This document shows, piece by piece, positions 35,160-44,935 of a DNA stretch of 64,000 bases. The translations under genes were made by a program, and so were the position numbers. This stretch comes from Adiantum capillus-veneris (lineage: Eukaryota > Streptophyta > Polypodiopsida > Polypodiales > Pteridaceae), in assembly GCA_014529385.2 (NCBI GenBank), contig CM043966.1:143950711-144014710 (forward strand). The letters are read 5' to 3'. Each line of letters opens with the position of its first letter. Position 1 is the stretch's first letter. The notes below the pieces were generated by a model, which saw only the letters and a program-made list of their open reading frames with translations, did no database searches and was not told the DNA's origin.

Positions 35160-38100
35160 CTATGAAGTGTCTGTGGGCGAAGCATTGTAGTTGTTTTGGT
35201 CATAAGTTCCCAATGCAATTGTAGAGCGATGATACAACAGTCTTTCCAATAAAGCTGCTCTTTGTTTGATTGAAGGATTGGTGGTCGGGTTTTGGGTTGG
35301 TTTTGGCACTTCGGTAGTAGAATCAGTAGATGGATTCTTCTTTACCTTGTTGTTCTTTTTTACAATCCAAATCTGCTTCCGCTTCACTTGTGCTTGCCAC
35401 AAACTCTTTGCGACCCAAACCTGCTTTGTTCTTTGTGTTGATTTCCTCGCCTTGAAATACCTAGGAGTTTCCGTTGATTGTACTGAAGGGAGTTCCTGTT
35501 TACAAATCTTTGGGATCCAAATTTGCTTGCTATAGCTTTGTGCCGTCATGAACTTCTTTGGAATCCAGATCTGTTTCACTGTCCTTGATTGTCTGGAATC
35601 ACTCTGTTGTCTGGTATTGAAGACTCTGTTTTCCACCTTTGTGTTCTCTGGCACAACCTTTTTTGGTCTCCATACCAACTTTGACTCCGTTTTTTCCCAA
35701 GGTTGAGCTGTTATATTATTGCTTGTCTTCCTTATCCACTGTTGAGAATTCCTCGTCGAAGAGTAATCCGGTTGTATAGAAACTTTTGGTTGCCATTGCT
35801 TCTTCTTTTTCTCTGGTTGTTGTTTACCTTTGTCTTTGGATTCGTCCTTTGGAGTTGGCTCTTCTCCTTTGGTGAACTTAACTGATTGACTTTCACCTTC
35901 GTATTTGATAAGCACTGATTTAGAACTCCAGTCAATCATTGCATTGTATTGCTTCTGCCATGGTTGTCCTAGCAATAATGGATGTTGTGTAGCTTGGTCT
36001 TCAACCACGTAAAACATATGAGGATACACATACTGGTTAATCTGTATATGTAAAACTGTGCATCCGACAGTTTTGATTGAATTCTCAGAGTAACTCTTTA
36101 ACTCTTGCTTGGCAGTTTGTAGTTTAGTGTCATTTGTCAATTGTCTATACAAACTGAGTGAAAGTAGGTTAGTTTGAGCTCCTGAATCCAATAGTGCTCT
36201 GGCTTTGATTTGGTTGGTTCCTACTTTGCATTCAATGATGGGTTCTTCTTTGTCATTATCCATTTCTGTTATACTGACTGCGTTTATTCGTATTGCTCCT
36301 TCATTGCGCTGTTTCTGACGTAGTAGTCTTCTTTTCTCCATTCTTTCCTTCGCCTCGGCTTGCGCTTCCTCCACAATCTTTTTCTTTTTCTGGACACGCA
36401 GCTTTTCTTGATGTATTTTGAGAAGCATGTCTTGGGTTAGCGGCAAAAGATACTTTTTCACTCTGCATCCACTAATCCAATTGGGCATTTCTTCTCCGTC
36501 TAATGTAGCAAGCTTGACGGCTCCACTTGGTGATAGATCTTTAATCACCAGAGGTCCCATCCCTCGCTTTTTAAGCTTCTTAGCATGCTGTTTCAGAGTG
36601 TAAACTAGGACATAGTCCCCAACCTTAAACTCTTTAGTCCGCACATGCTTATCAAAAAATTCTTTTTGTCGCCTTTTTTGAGCGTAGATAGAAGCTACTG
36701 CTTTTAGGCGAAGCTCGTCTAGCTTTTCCAGGTCATCTATTCTATCAGAAAGCTCGTGCCCTGTCCACTCTAGATCCTTAGCCACCCTTAAGGTTGAAAT
36801 CAAGAATTCTATTGGTAAGATAGCATTTAGCCCAAAAACCATGTTATATGGGGTCGTTCCTATTGATGTTTTATATGCTACCCTATATGCCCATAATGTT
36901 GAATGCAACTTCTGGTCCCAGTCAGTTCTCGACTCAGATACAATCTTCGTGAGGACCGTGCATATGGTTTTGTTTGTTGCTTCAGCTTGTCCGTTTGCTT
37001 GTGGATGATACGGGGCTGATTTCCTATGGATTACCATGAATTCATCTAGAAGGATCTCTATCACTTCATTTAAAAAATGTGTGCCTCGATCACTCACAAT
37101 TTCTATTGGCAATCCATATCGTACAAAGACGTATTCATATAGAAATTGTGCCGTGGTCCTGGCATCTGCTTTTTGAGTTGCCTTTGCTTCGACCCACTTT
37201 GTTAGATAGTCTGTAGCCACAACGATGTATTGTGCATGAGTCTTATATGCAGGAGGTGAAATGGGTCCGACATAATCAATCCCCAATTTTGCAAAAGCTC
37301 TTGCCCCCATCATTGGTCTAAGCGGCATATCATCTCTTTTAAGTGGTACTTTGGTCCGCTGACAGTCATCACACCGTTTAACGTATTCCTCAGCGTCCAT
37401 ATGTAATGTTGGCCACCATATTCCTGCGGCTAAGACAAGTTTTGCTGTCTTATCACCTGAGAAATGGCCTCCACCTACTCCTCCATGAGCTTGCTCTAGG
37501 ATTATCACATACTCAGACTCTGATGCGCAAATCCTAAGCTGGTTGTCTTTACCTCTCTTATAGAGTTGATCTCCTATTAAAGCGTAATCTCTAGCTTCTG
37601 TCTCTACAGATTTCTGACGAGCTTTTGACGTTCCTTCTGGGAAAGTTCTATTTGTGAGATATTCAACAATATACTGACTCCATTCTGGAGCGATCATTAT
37701 CTGATATAATGTCGAATACTCTGCTGGCGGTTTTGATGAACATACAATACATACAGTGACATATTCATGTACGCTTTCTTTCATTCCTGGCCAATAGACT
37801 CCCAATTGTAACAAATTCCTATATGTGTTCCTTCTTGAACAATGAAATGCACATTCCTGAACATGTGCTTCGCGCAGATATATATTATATTCCTCAGGAT
37901 TGATGCATAGTCGTAAAACATGATCATTTCCCAATTGATACAACCTTCCTGCAACCAATTGAAGATTCTTGGATTGCTGAATAGCAATATGTTTCTGGTT
38001 GTATTCTCTTCTATCAAACTCTCCTCCATAGGTTAATAGGCTAACGACATTTTGAGACCACTTCGGTATCATTTCTATGTTGAACAAGTACGCGTCTGGC

Positions 38101-39695
38101 ATGTCGTCATCTACTCCTATAGGGTCTTCTCCATTCGTCAATCGCGAAAGATGATCAGCTCTAAGATGTGTTTTTCCTTTCTTTACTACTACCGTGAAGT
38201 CGAATTCCAGTAAGATAATGAACCATCTCACTATTCTCCCGGTATTGCATGGTTTATTCACTAGGTAGAGCAAGGCTTGGTGATCCGTAAAAAACACAAA
38301 CTTGTTGGCTAGAAGATAATGCCGAAATTTCTTCACAGCATATATCATTCCTAATCCTTCTCGCTCTGTTGTGGTGTAATTCTTCTCTGCATTGTTGAGC
38401 TGTCGACTGGCGTAACAGATAGGAAAATCCATGTTTCCTTCTTCTGGCTGAGCCAGAATGCATCCTATTGCATATGCCGAAGCATCTATATGCACATGGA
38501 ATATCTTCTCCCAATCTGGTGATTTCAAGACTGGAGCAGTAATGAGTGCCTCTTTCAATTTCTTGAACGATTCCTCACACTCCTCTGTCCATTCAAAGTT
38601 CACTATTAGCCTGTAAAGTGGTTGGCCTATTATAGCGTACATGTAAATGAATCGTCTATAATATCCGCAATGTCCCATAAAGCTCTGTACTTGTTTCGCA
38701 TTGGTTGGTCTAGGCATATCCACTATAACTTTTATCTTCTCTAAATCCGTGGATATTCCGTTTTGTGAGACAATATGTCCCAGAATTCTGCCCTGTCGGA
38801 CCATAAACACACATTTCTCAGGATTGAGACAAATGCGATATGTCCTACATTTCTCAAATACTTTTCTTAGGTGTTCTAGATGCTCATCTCTCAGAAGAGA
38901 ATGTACACATAAGTCATCCATGTATATTTCTAGAAACAACCTTAAGTATTCTTTGAAAGCATGCGTCATCAGCCTCTGGAAGGTTGCGGGAGCATTGGTT
39001 AGACCAAAAGGCATAACCCGATAAGCATAAATTCCCCACTCCGTTGCAAAAGCTGTTTTATGTTGATCTTCCAGTGCTATGGCTAGCTGGTTATATCCTG
39101 AAAAACCATCAAGAAAGGAGTATGCTGTTTTCCCTGATACACGCTCTAGAACATGATCAGTTATCGGCAAGGGATAATTGTCCCTGATTGTTGCAGCATT
39201 CACTTTCTTTAAGTTGACACACACTCGGAGTTTTCCGTTCTTCTTGGGTACTACCACAATCGGAGATACCCAATCGGTGTGTTCAATCTCGTATATGAAT
39301 TCAGCTTCCATTAGCTTATCTATCTCTTCTTTGATTCGCTTAGCAAATGTATCATTATATGTGTATGGTCTCTGTCTGCTAGGCTTTGCGTCTTGTTTCA
39401 GTGGGATTGTGTGTTGGCATATCGATGGGTCAACTCCCTTTAAGTCCTTATAAGACCATGCAAACACATCCCTATACTCTCTGAGAAGACTCAAAAGTCT
39501 CTCTTCCTCGCCTGGAGACAAATCTGTGGCTATGTACACCGGTCTAGGTGTCTCACCTGGAGCTGCTAAATCAACTTTTTTTGCATCCTCCGGTCCGTCA
39601 TAAGATTCGTTCTCCCTTCTCTCTCGAATAGGTTGGGTTAATACCACCTTCCTATCCTCTATTGTGAATTTCCTATAGTGAGAGGGAACATCCAT
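35160..39695 (-). CDS. G3 pol: RT, RNase H, duplicated H2C2 finger, integrase, second protease-like domain
   Basis: 1,511 residues from ATG 39,695; the frame is open about 150 bases further upstream. Copies the element RNA and inserts the DNA. RT about 130-300, with YMDD at 258-261. RNase H about 398-520, with D404, E444 and D471. A first H2C2 zinc module has H611, H618, C649 and C652; a second has H737, H744, C775 and C778, with identical spacing. The integrase core has D807, D869 and E905, a proper D-D-35-E. The integrase C-terminal region ends near 1,085. Then follows a retropepsin-like domain with LLDSGAQTN (D1170) and LLLGQPW (1,241-1,247), which standard Ty3 pol lacks at this place. The tail (1,310-1,450) repeats Q-I/V-W-I/V-P/A-x-K motifs. 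There are no stops or missing catalytic residues. It lacks the archaeal RNase H of G1 and G2, so it belongs to another lineage. Confidence 0.95.
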   Translation of the reverse strand: MDVPSHYRKFTIEDRKVVLTQPIRERRENESYDGPEDAKKVDLAAPGETPRPVYIATDLSPGEEERLLSLLREYRDVFAWSYKDLKGVDPSICQHTIPLKQDAKPSRQRPYTYNDTFAKRIKEEIDKLMEAEFIYEIEHTDWVSPIVVVPKKNGKLRVCVNLKKVNAATIRDNYPLPITDHVLERVSGKTAYSFLDGFSGYNQLAIALEDQHKTAFATEWGIYAYRVMPFGLTNAPATFQRLMTHAFKEYLRLFLEIYMDDLCVHSLLRDEHLEHLRKVFEKCRTYRICLNPEKCVFMVRQGRILGHIVSQNGISTDLEKIKVIVDMPRPTNAKQVQSFMGHCGYYRRFIYMYAIIGQPLYRLIVNFEWTEECEESFKKLKEALITAPVLKSPDWEKIFHVHIDASAYAIGCILAQPEEGNMDFPICYASRQLNNAEKNYTTTEREGLGMIYAVKKFRHYLLANKFVFFTDHQALLYLVNKPCNTGRIVRWFIILLEFDFTVVVKKGKTHLRADHLSRLTNGEDPIGVDDDMPDAYLFNIEMIPKWSQNVVSLLTYGGEFDRREYNQKHIAIQQSKNLQLVAGRLYQLGNDHVLRLCINPEEYNIYLREAHVQECAFHCSRRNTYRNLLQLGVYWPGMKESVHEYVTVCIVCSSKPPAEYSTLYQIMIAPEWSQYIVEYLTNRTFPEGTSKARQKSVETEARDYALIGDQLYKRGKDNQLRICASESEYVIILEQAHGGVGGGHFSGDKTAKLVLAAGIWWPTLHMDAEEYVKRCDDCQRTKVPLKRDDMPLRPMMGARAFAKLGIDYVGPISPPAYKTHAQYIVVATDYLTKWVEAKATQKADARTTAQFLYEYVFVRYGLPIEIVSDRGTHFLNEVIEILLDEFMVIHRKSAPYHPQANGQAEATNKTICTVLTKIVSESRTDWDQKLHSTLWAYRVAYKTSIGTTPYNMVFGLNAILPIEFLISTLRVAKDLEWTGHELSDRIDDLEKLDELRLKAVASIYAQKRRQKEFFDKHVRTKEFKVGDYVLVYTLKQHAKKLKKRGMGPLVIKDLSPSGAVKLATLDGEEMPNWISGCRVKKYLLPLTQDMLLKIHQEKLRVQKKKKIVEEAQAEAKERMEKRRLLRQKQRNEGAIRINAVSITEMDNDKEEPIIECKVGTNQIKARALLDSGAQTNLLSLSLYRQLTNDTKLQTAKQELKSYSENSIKTVGCTVLHIQINQYVYPHMFYVVEDQATQHPLLLGQPWQKQYNAMIDWSSKSVLIKYEGESQSVKFTKGEEPTPKDESKDKGKQQPEKKKKQWQPKVSIQPDYSSTRNSQQWIRKTSNNITAQPWEKTESKLVWRPKKVVPENTKVENRVFNTRQQSDSRQSRTVKQIWIPKKFMTAQSYSKQIWIPKICKQELPSVQSTETPRYFKARKSTQRTKQVWVAKSLWQAQVKRKQIWIVKKNNKVKKNPSTDSTTEVPKPTQNPTTNPSIKQRAALLERLLYHRSTIALGTYDQNNYNASPTDTS

Positions 39696-40109
39696 GTTTT
39701 CCTTGATTTTGGCGTTTTCGTCCTCTCCACTCTCAATTTCTGTCGTCCAAACTTCTTTCAGAGTTTTCTTGAGCTCTCTGTACTTGTTTCTACGTTCTAA
39801 CTTGGACTCCGTGTGTTCTCTGTTGCGCTTGTTCTTTTTGATTTTTCTGTTTCAGTTTTCGTTCCATTCCTTTGAACTTGATTTCTTGAGCCTCTTTTGT
39901 CTTTTCGTAAGCTCTTTTGATCATTGCCTCTCATTCTTCCAGAAATCTTGTCCTTAACACAATCTTCCGCCTTTACTAGCATTAGGAATTGATTTTTTTC
40001 TCTTATTCTAGGCATCGGATTGGTTCTAACCCCCTTTGTTTTTCTCTTTGCTCTATAGCGTTTTGGCGTTGTTTAGTTTGGTTCGGAAAATCATAAAATC
40101 GGACATCCG
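39696..40109 (-). other. G3 gag-pol spacer
   Basis: About 415 bp between the gag stop and the first pol ATG. Gag and pol are in the same reading frame but several stops separate them, so simple one-codon readthrough cannot join them. Short charged overlapping frames occur (for example 40,200-40,003, Glu/Asn rich). How pol is translated is not evident. Confidence 0.6.
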
Positions 40110-43100
40110 TTATAGTTTCTTCGTTTCCGCTTGAATTGTCCGTTGACTCGTTGTCTGCTTCATTTCCCCACTCAGGATGATCGGGAATGTCGTGAAACAC
40201 CTCTCTTCATCTTCCTTTTCCAGTGTATCGTTCTTTTCAGTTTCTTTTTCGAGTACAGTTCTCAACATGAAGTACGGAACCACGTCGTACCCGTCCTTGT
40301 CGCAAAATTTTGTTGTGGGACCATCCGGAATTGCACAAACATCTAGGGTTGCTAGAATGTGTGTCCATTCTAATGGTTCAAGTGTGTCCTCTGGAAAGGG
40401 TTCTCCTATATAAGTTTCGTCTTCGATAGCCCTTTCTAAAACATATTCTTCTCGCCTCAGACTTCCACATTTCGAGGCTCCACACATCCATAACTCCTTG
40501 GGCTTACCTAACCAAGCTGGAAATTCGGATCCCGCCAAAGTAGCTGAATCAAACTCCTCTACCGGTGTTCGGTTCACATCTTTGTAGCTATGGTCTCTCA
40601 GGTTCACACGTGTAGTGGTTTCCATATTTCTCAGGTATATGTGATCGTAGCCCCAATCTTGGACCATTTTCAACTGTCTCATGAATGGTCTTCCCAATAT
40701 GATATCATAGTTATTCTCCTTGCCAAAATCGACAATAGCAAAAGTATGTTCGTATTCAATGCCGCAAGAAGTCACTACGACTTTCTCTAATAACCCCATA
40801 GGTTTCTCCATGTGTCCATCTGCTAATTGGAGTTTCAACCTAGTCTTCCTTATTGCTGGTTTCCCCCATTTTTTCCAGATTTCTTTTGTAGCAATGGCTA
40901 CCCCAGCTCCGCTGTCTAGTATTGCCATCGTGTTCACTCCTTGGAATTCAACTGGTAAGGTTGTATTCCCCTCTTCACCTTCGCAATACTCTCCGACCTT
41001 GTTTAAGGGTACAGGCTTAGCGTTCTTTTGTGGTTTACTCAGCTCTTGTATACCCTCTTGCAGTCTCGATGTTGGGTCTTTTATCCCAAATTTCTCCAAG
41101 CATTTTCCTACAGTGGTCCACATATGTGGTCTTAGCCTCAAAAGCTCAGCTAGAGTGATAGTGCATGTCACTGGTGTTGACAAGATCTCTATCAATCCTT
41201 GCGAGTCCATGACTTTTTCTGATGAGATTCTTCGTGAGGGAAGTGCTCTAGTCTCGGATTTTGCTTCATACTCTCCTAAGTATGAAGGTAAGGTATTCAG
41301 TGAGTGAGGTTTGCTCTCCATTGTTCTAACAGAGCCCCCATCTCCCCAGTAAGATTGCAGATCCAAGTCCACTTGAGATCCTGCCTCAAATTCCACTATG
41401 GGAGGATTCCTGATGTCCTTTTCCCAATTTGTCTGATTAGCTTGGCAACTTAGCTCGTTTGCAAAGTTTGCCTCTCTCACTTGTTTCCAAAATTCATTGT
41501 AATCCTCATCTCTTCCGTAAGACCTCTGTATGACTGGATGAAAACTCTCTATCTCCTGATCGGTTGTGTTCAATACTATGCGGTCATCCTTGTGTGTATT
41601 TTCAGGCTTTTGTGCACTGGGAGTCTTTTCAGCTACCCGTGAAACGATAGTCTCTTGCTGAATTGGGTTTTCCGTTCCACAATTCATTGTTTCTTTTGGT
41701 GGTTCTAATAAGGCTTGTGCAGTCTCGATCATTCTCTGGCACATTTCAAGTCTCTGCTTTTCCAATTCCGCGTTTGGGTATGTCATCCACCTCTGTTCTT
41801 GTGTTTGGTTGTTCTTTAACCTAGCTTCGTAAGCTCTCATCAGTGCGTCCAATGGTTCGTGTACTTTGTCGACTAGCACTGATCCCCCTGAGCTTAAGCT
41901 CGTTGTTTCTTTGATACTCTTTTGTTTCGTTCTTTCCGGGCTCATCTCTCGTTTCCTGTTTTGACTCTCAAGTTTTTCTAATCTATCTTTAGTTCGCTTT
42001 AGTTCCTCAGCTAGAATAGCGTCTTCACGTTCTTTTCTCAACTTCATGCGTGCTTTTCTAGCTTTCCATGTGTTTCTCTGACTCCGCGGTCCTTGACTAA
42101 CCACTTCAGTCGCTAACTTTCCATTCTCAGGTTCTCTAGTGGTTTTCTTAGCTTGAGCTCTAGTAACAACTTGCGTTGGTATCAGAGTTTCATTTTCAGA
42201 CCCACTGCTGGTAGGAATAGTTTCTAGCATATTCAATGTCGTCTTTTGCACTTTGTTTGGATTCTTTGAACAATCCTCAATGAAGTGAGTAACCCCACAC
42301 TCAGTGCAATAAGCGTTAATTCTAATGATTTCCGTATGTGGACAAACATTCATCAGATGGTCACCTCCACACTTGTAACAGGGTCCTAGTGCTGGTCTTG
42401 GTCCCATTTGATTCGTCCTTTGTGGATAGGATGGTCTTTGTCCTGTTAACCCTCCATGAGCTATGAACATCAATGTTCTTGCGTCCAAATTGTATCTCTC
42501 TTCATCAGAAGCACTTGTAACTGTTGGTATTCCAACATTCCCAATCATGCCCCATGGTTCTGGTTGTTTGGGTTCTTCTGGTGGGTAATACACAGTTGGA
42601 GACATGTGTGCACCAGATTCTTCATAATAGGCTTGAACAGGCACTAAGGCTTGTTCTTCCTGATTCTCTAAGGTTGGTGCATATCTAATGCCTACTGGTC
42701 TTGCTCCTGGTAAAGGTGGTTGTTGTCCCAATACCGGTTGCGGTCTTTCTATCCCCATAGGTCCTGGTACATTTCCCGTTGGGTATCGAGGTACTGGATG
42801 TACTTGAGGTGGTGCTAATTGAGCAGGAGGTGCATACTGACGCTCCCTTACATACCCTTTGTTGTAATAGCACTCCTCTGTTGGATGGTTTGTCCATTTT
42901 TGTTCAATAGCACACCATTTCAGTGTTTTTGGCAATGGTTTTTGGTATGGTGCCATCCTTTTTAGAGCATCTTCTATCATTTGCTCTACATTTGGCATGG
43001 TTGTTGTTTGAACATTCTTTTTAGTGGTAGTCTCGCTCGCTACGGAGGAGGAGCTACTGGATGCAAAATCTGTATCCGCTGACACCTCTCCATAAACCGT

Positions 43101-44768
43101 ATAGTTATCCACTAAGTACAATGCCTCTCTCGTTACTTGCTCGAAACTTGTACAAGCTTTCAAGTGCAAGTCCTTCTTGAGAGTGCCGTTTCTCAGTCTC
43201 TCAATAAAGAGAACAGATAGTCTGTCATCTTGTGGTCGTTCACGTACTGGACATCTCTCAATGTATTGTTTGAAGCGAAGTGAATCTTCCTTCACTTTTT
43301 CGTGTTCTCTCTGTTTAAAAGCATATATTTGTGAGACCGTATTGTGCTTAATCCCTCGTTTTGAGAATTCCTCAGCAGACTCTCTTAGCAAATGGTCAAT
43401 GTAATGGAATCCCCCTATGTTCAGTGGTTGAAACCATGTCAATGCCGTACCTTCTAGAGTAAGACCAAATCCCTCGTATTGTGTATGGAAATCTGTTATC
43501 TGCTCAGCTCTTAAGACTTGCTTAAAGAGTGACACATGTGCATACGGATCTTCTGAACCACCATACTTCTTTGGCATAAACTTCGCTACTTGAGATAGTC
43601 TCATACGTCTATGGTCTGCTACCAATCTCATTGCTCCTGTGTCCCGGTTAAAGCTTTCTCTAGCATCATGGACTTCATGGGTTACCCTTGTCGGTTCCCC
43701 TGCCCTGAATCTACTACTAGGAGGTAATTGTGATGGTTCCACTTTGAACCTTGGACCTGGAGTGGTATATGTGGGGATTGGAACTGCACTACCTCGATTC
43801 GTATCCATTGACTCTCTGGAATGTAATGATCCCATTGGTCCGGGCTTCGAGTACTGAGGTTGACTGAAAGAGTCAGCAGCCTGAGTTCTTTGTCCTCTTG
43901 TCGTCATTGGGTTTTGCCCTCCATTTGTTGGTGCTGGTCTTTGTGAGCTAGAAGTAACATAATACTGATGTAGTGGTCCCCCAAAGTATGTATATCCTTC
44001 TAATTCTTTCTTGCCCATTGTTGAGTATTGCCTCCCATACTTGTTGTAAGCAGCAATTTTCACTTCCGATCCCTGTGTGTAGGTAAAGACATAAAGTCTT
44101 TTTTGGTCTGTCAACTCTCCGATGTAGGGTTCTTCACATCTATAATAGAGATCTTGCTCCCCATTATTATATTTGTATAGCCCCACATAGATGTTATCAG
44201 TGTTGATCCTTGTAGTTTCATTCTCTCTTCTTAACCTCGCATCAGGGAAGTTCATTGTTGGTGCTTTCTCCTCAAGTTCTTCATCTACTTTTGCTTTGGT
44301 GCCCATCAATCCCCACTTGTCCACAATTTTAGGGTTTATGACTACCAAGTACATGGTACCCTCGTCATCTAGATATCTATCTCCGCTATAGCTCACAGGC
44401 ACTAAGTCCTTGAACTCACTAGGTCTCTCCTCTATCTTTACACAATAGCGGTCCATTCCATCTTTGTAGATCTTGGCACCTTGCTCATTGTCGTACTGGT
44501 ATTTTATGAACAATAGATTCATTGTGGCGGAAGGGTTTGATGATCCTGCTGCCATATTTTTTTTGTTGTTCAGGTTCAAGTGTTCCAAGTGTTCGGTGAA
44601 AATCTCGTAAGATCTCTCCGAAGAAGTATCAGAAACACTTCCTTCAAAGATCGGCCCTAATGGTTGCACCCAACTTTGGTTTACACTTCCCTCGGTTGAT
44701 ATGACACTTGCTTGTTCCCCTTGTTTTGGTTGGTTATTCTGGAGATTCCTGCCCGATCTCAAATTCAT
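40110..44768 (-). CDS. G3 gag-protease polyprotein
   Basis: 1,552 residues from ATG 44,768, far longer than the usual 300-600 residue plant gag. Makes the virus-like particle core and its protease. It starts MNLRSGRN, an LRSG start also seen in G5. A long N-terminal region (1 to about 390) includes YYRCEEPYIGEL and a proline/serine-rich linker. The capsid-type gag domain is at about 398-560 (FMPKKYGGSEDPYAHVSLFK, ALTWFQPL). Two Cys-rich knuckles follow: CYKCGGDHLMNVCPH near 796, and a variant CTECGVTHFIEDC near 824. A charged coiled-coil region spans about 900-990. The retropepsin domain has ILDSGAGVA near 1,286 and IILGRPF. About 170 further residues after it are of unknown role. No stops. 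Confidence 0.93.
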   Translation of the reverse strand: MNLRSGRNLQNNQPKQGEQASVISTEGSVNQSWVQPLGPIFEGSVSDTSSERSYEIFTEHLEHLNLNNKKNMAAGSSNPSATMNLLFIKYQYDNEQGAKIYKDGMDRYCVKIEERPSEFKDLVPVSYSGDRYLDDEGTMYLVVINPKIVDKWGLMGTKAKVDEELEEKAPTMNFPDARLRRENETTRINTDNIYVGLYKYNNGEQDLYYRCEEPYIGELTDQKRLYVFTYTQGSEVKIAAYNKYGRQYSTMGKKELEGYTYFGGPLHQYYVTSSSQRPAPTNGGQNPMTTRGQRTQAADSFSQPQYSKPGPMGSLHSRESMDTNRGSAVPIPTYTTPGPRFKVEPSQLPPSSRFRAGEPTRVTHEVHDARESFNRDTGAMRLVADHRRMRLSQVAKFMPKKYGGSEDPYAHVSLFKQVLRAEQITDFHTQYEGFGLTLEGTALTWFQPLNIGGFHYIDHLLRESAEEFSKRGIKHNTVSQIYAFKQREHEKVKEDSLRFKQYIERCPVRERPQDDRLSVLFIERLRNGTLKKDLHLKACTSFEQVTREALYLVDNYTVYGEVSADTDFASSSSSSVASETTTKKNVQTTTMPNVEQMIEDALKRMAPYQKPLPKTLKWCAIEQKWTNHPTEECYYNKGYVRERQYAPPAQLAPPQVHPVPRYPTGNVPGPMGIERPQPVLGQQPPLPGARPVGIRYAPTLENQEEQALVPVQAYYEESGAHMSPTVYYPPEEPKQPEPWGMIGNVGIPTVTSASDEERYNLDARTLMFIAHGGLTGQRPSYPQRTNQMGPRPALGPCYKCGGDHLMNVCPHTEIIRINAYCTECGVTHFIEDCSKNPNKVQKTTLNMLETIPTSSGSENETLIPTQVVTRAQAKKTTREPENGKLATEVVSQGPRSQRNTWKARKARMKLRKEREDAILAEELKRTKDRLEKLESQNRKREMSPERTKQKSIKETTSLSSGGSVLVDKVHEPLDALMRAYEARLKNNQTQEQRWMTYPNAELEKQRLEMCQRMIETAQALLEPPKETMNCGTENPIQQETIVSRVAEKTPSAQKPENTHKDDRIVLNTTDQEIESFHPVIQRSYGRDEDYNEFWKQVREANFANELSCQANQTNWEKDIRNPPIVEFEAGSQVDLDLQSYWGDGGSVRTMESKPHSLNTLPSYLGEYEAKSETRALPSRRISSEKVMDSQGLIEILSTPVTCTITLAELLRLRPHMWTTVGKCLEKFGIKDPTSRLQEGIQELSKPQKNAKPVPLNKVGEYCEGEEGNTTLPVEFQGVNTMAILDSGAGVAIATKEIWKKWGKPAIRKTRLKLQLADGHMEKPMGLLEKVVVTSCGIEYEHTFAIVDFGKENNYDIILGRPFMRQLKMVQDWGYDHIYLRNMETTTRVNLRDHSYKDVNRTPVEEFDSATLAGSEFPAWLGKPKELWMCGASKCGSLRREEYVLERAIEDETYIGEPFPEDTLEPLEWTHILATLDVCAIPDGPTTKFCDKDGYDVVPYFMLRTVLEKETEKNDTLEKEDEERCFTTFPIILSGEMKQTTSQRTIQAETKKL

Positions 44769-44935
44769 CAATTCCCCTAAAGGACTTTAACTTCTCCATC
44801 TCGGCAATGTGTGTTCCCAAGTTTTTGTGGTCAGAATTGATCCAAACTGATTGATACTTGGTCAATTGTTTAATCTTGTCAGTTGGACAACTTCTGTTTC
44901 ATCAAGTGAGAATTTTGTTGCAGTTATGCTGAAAA

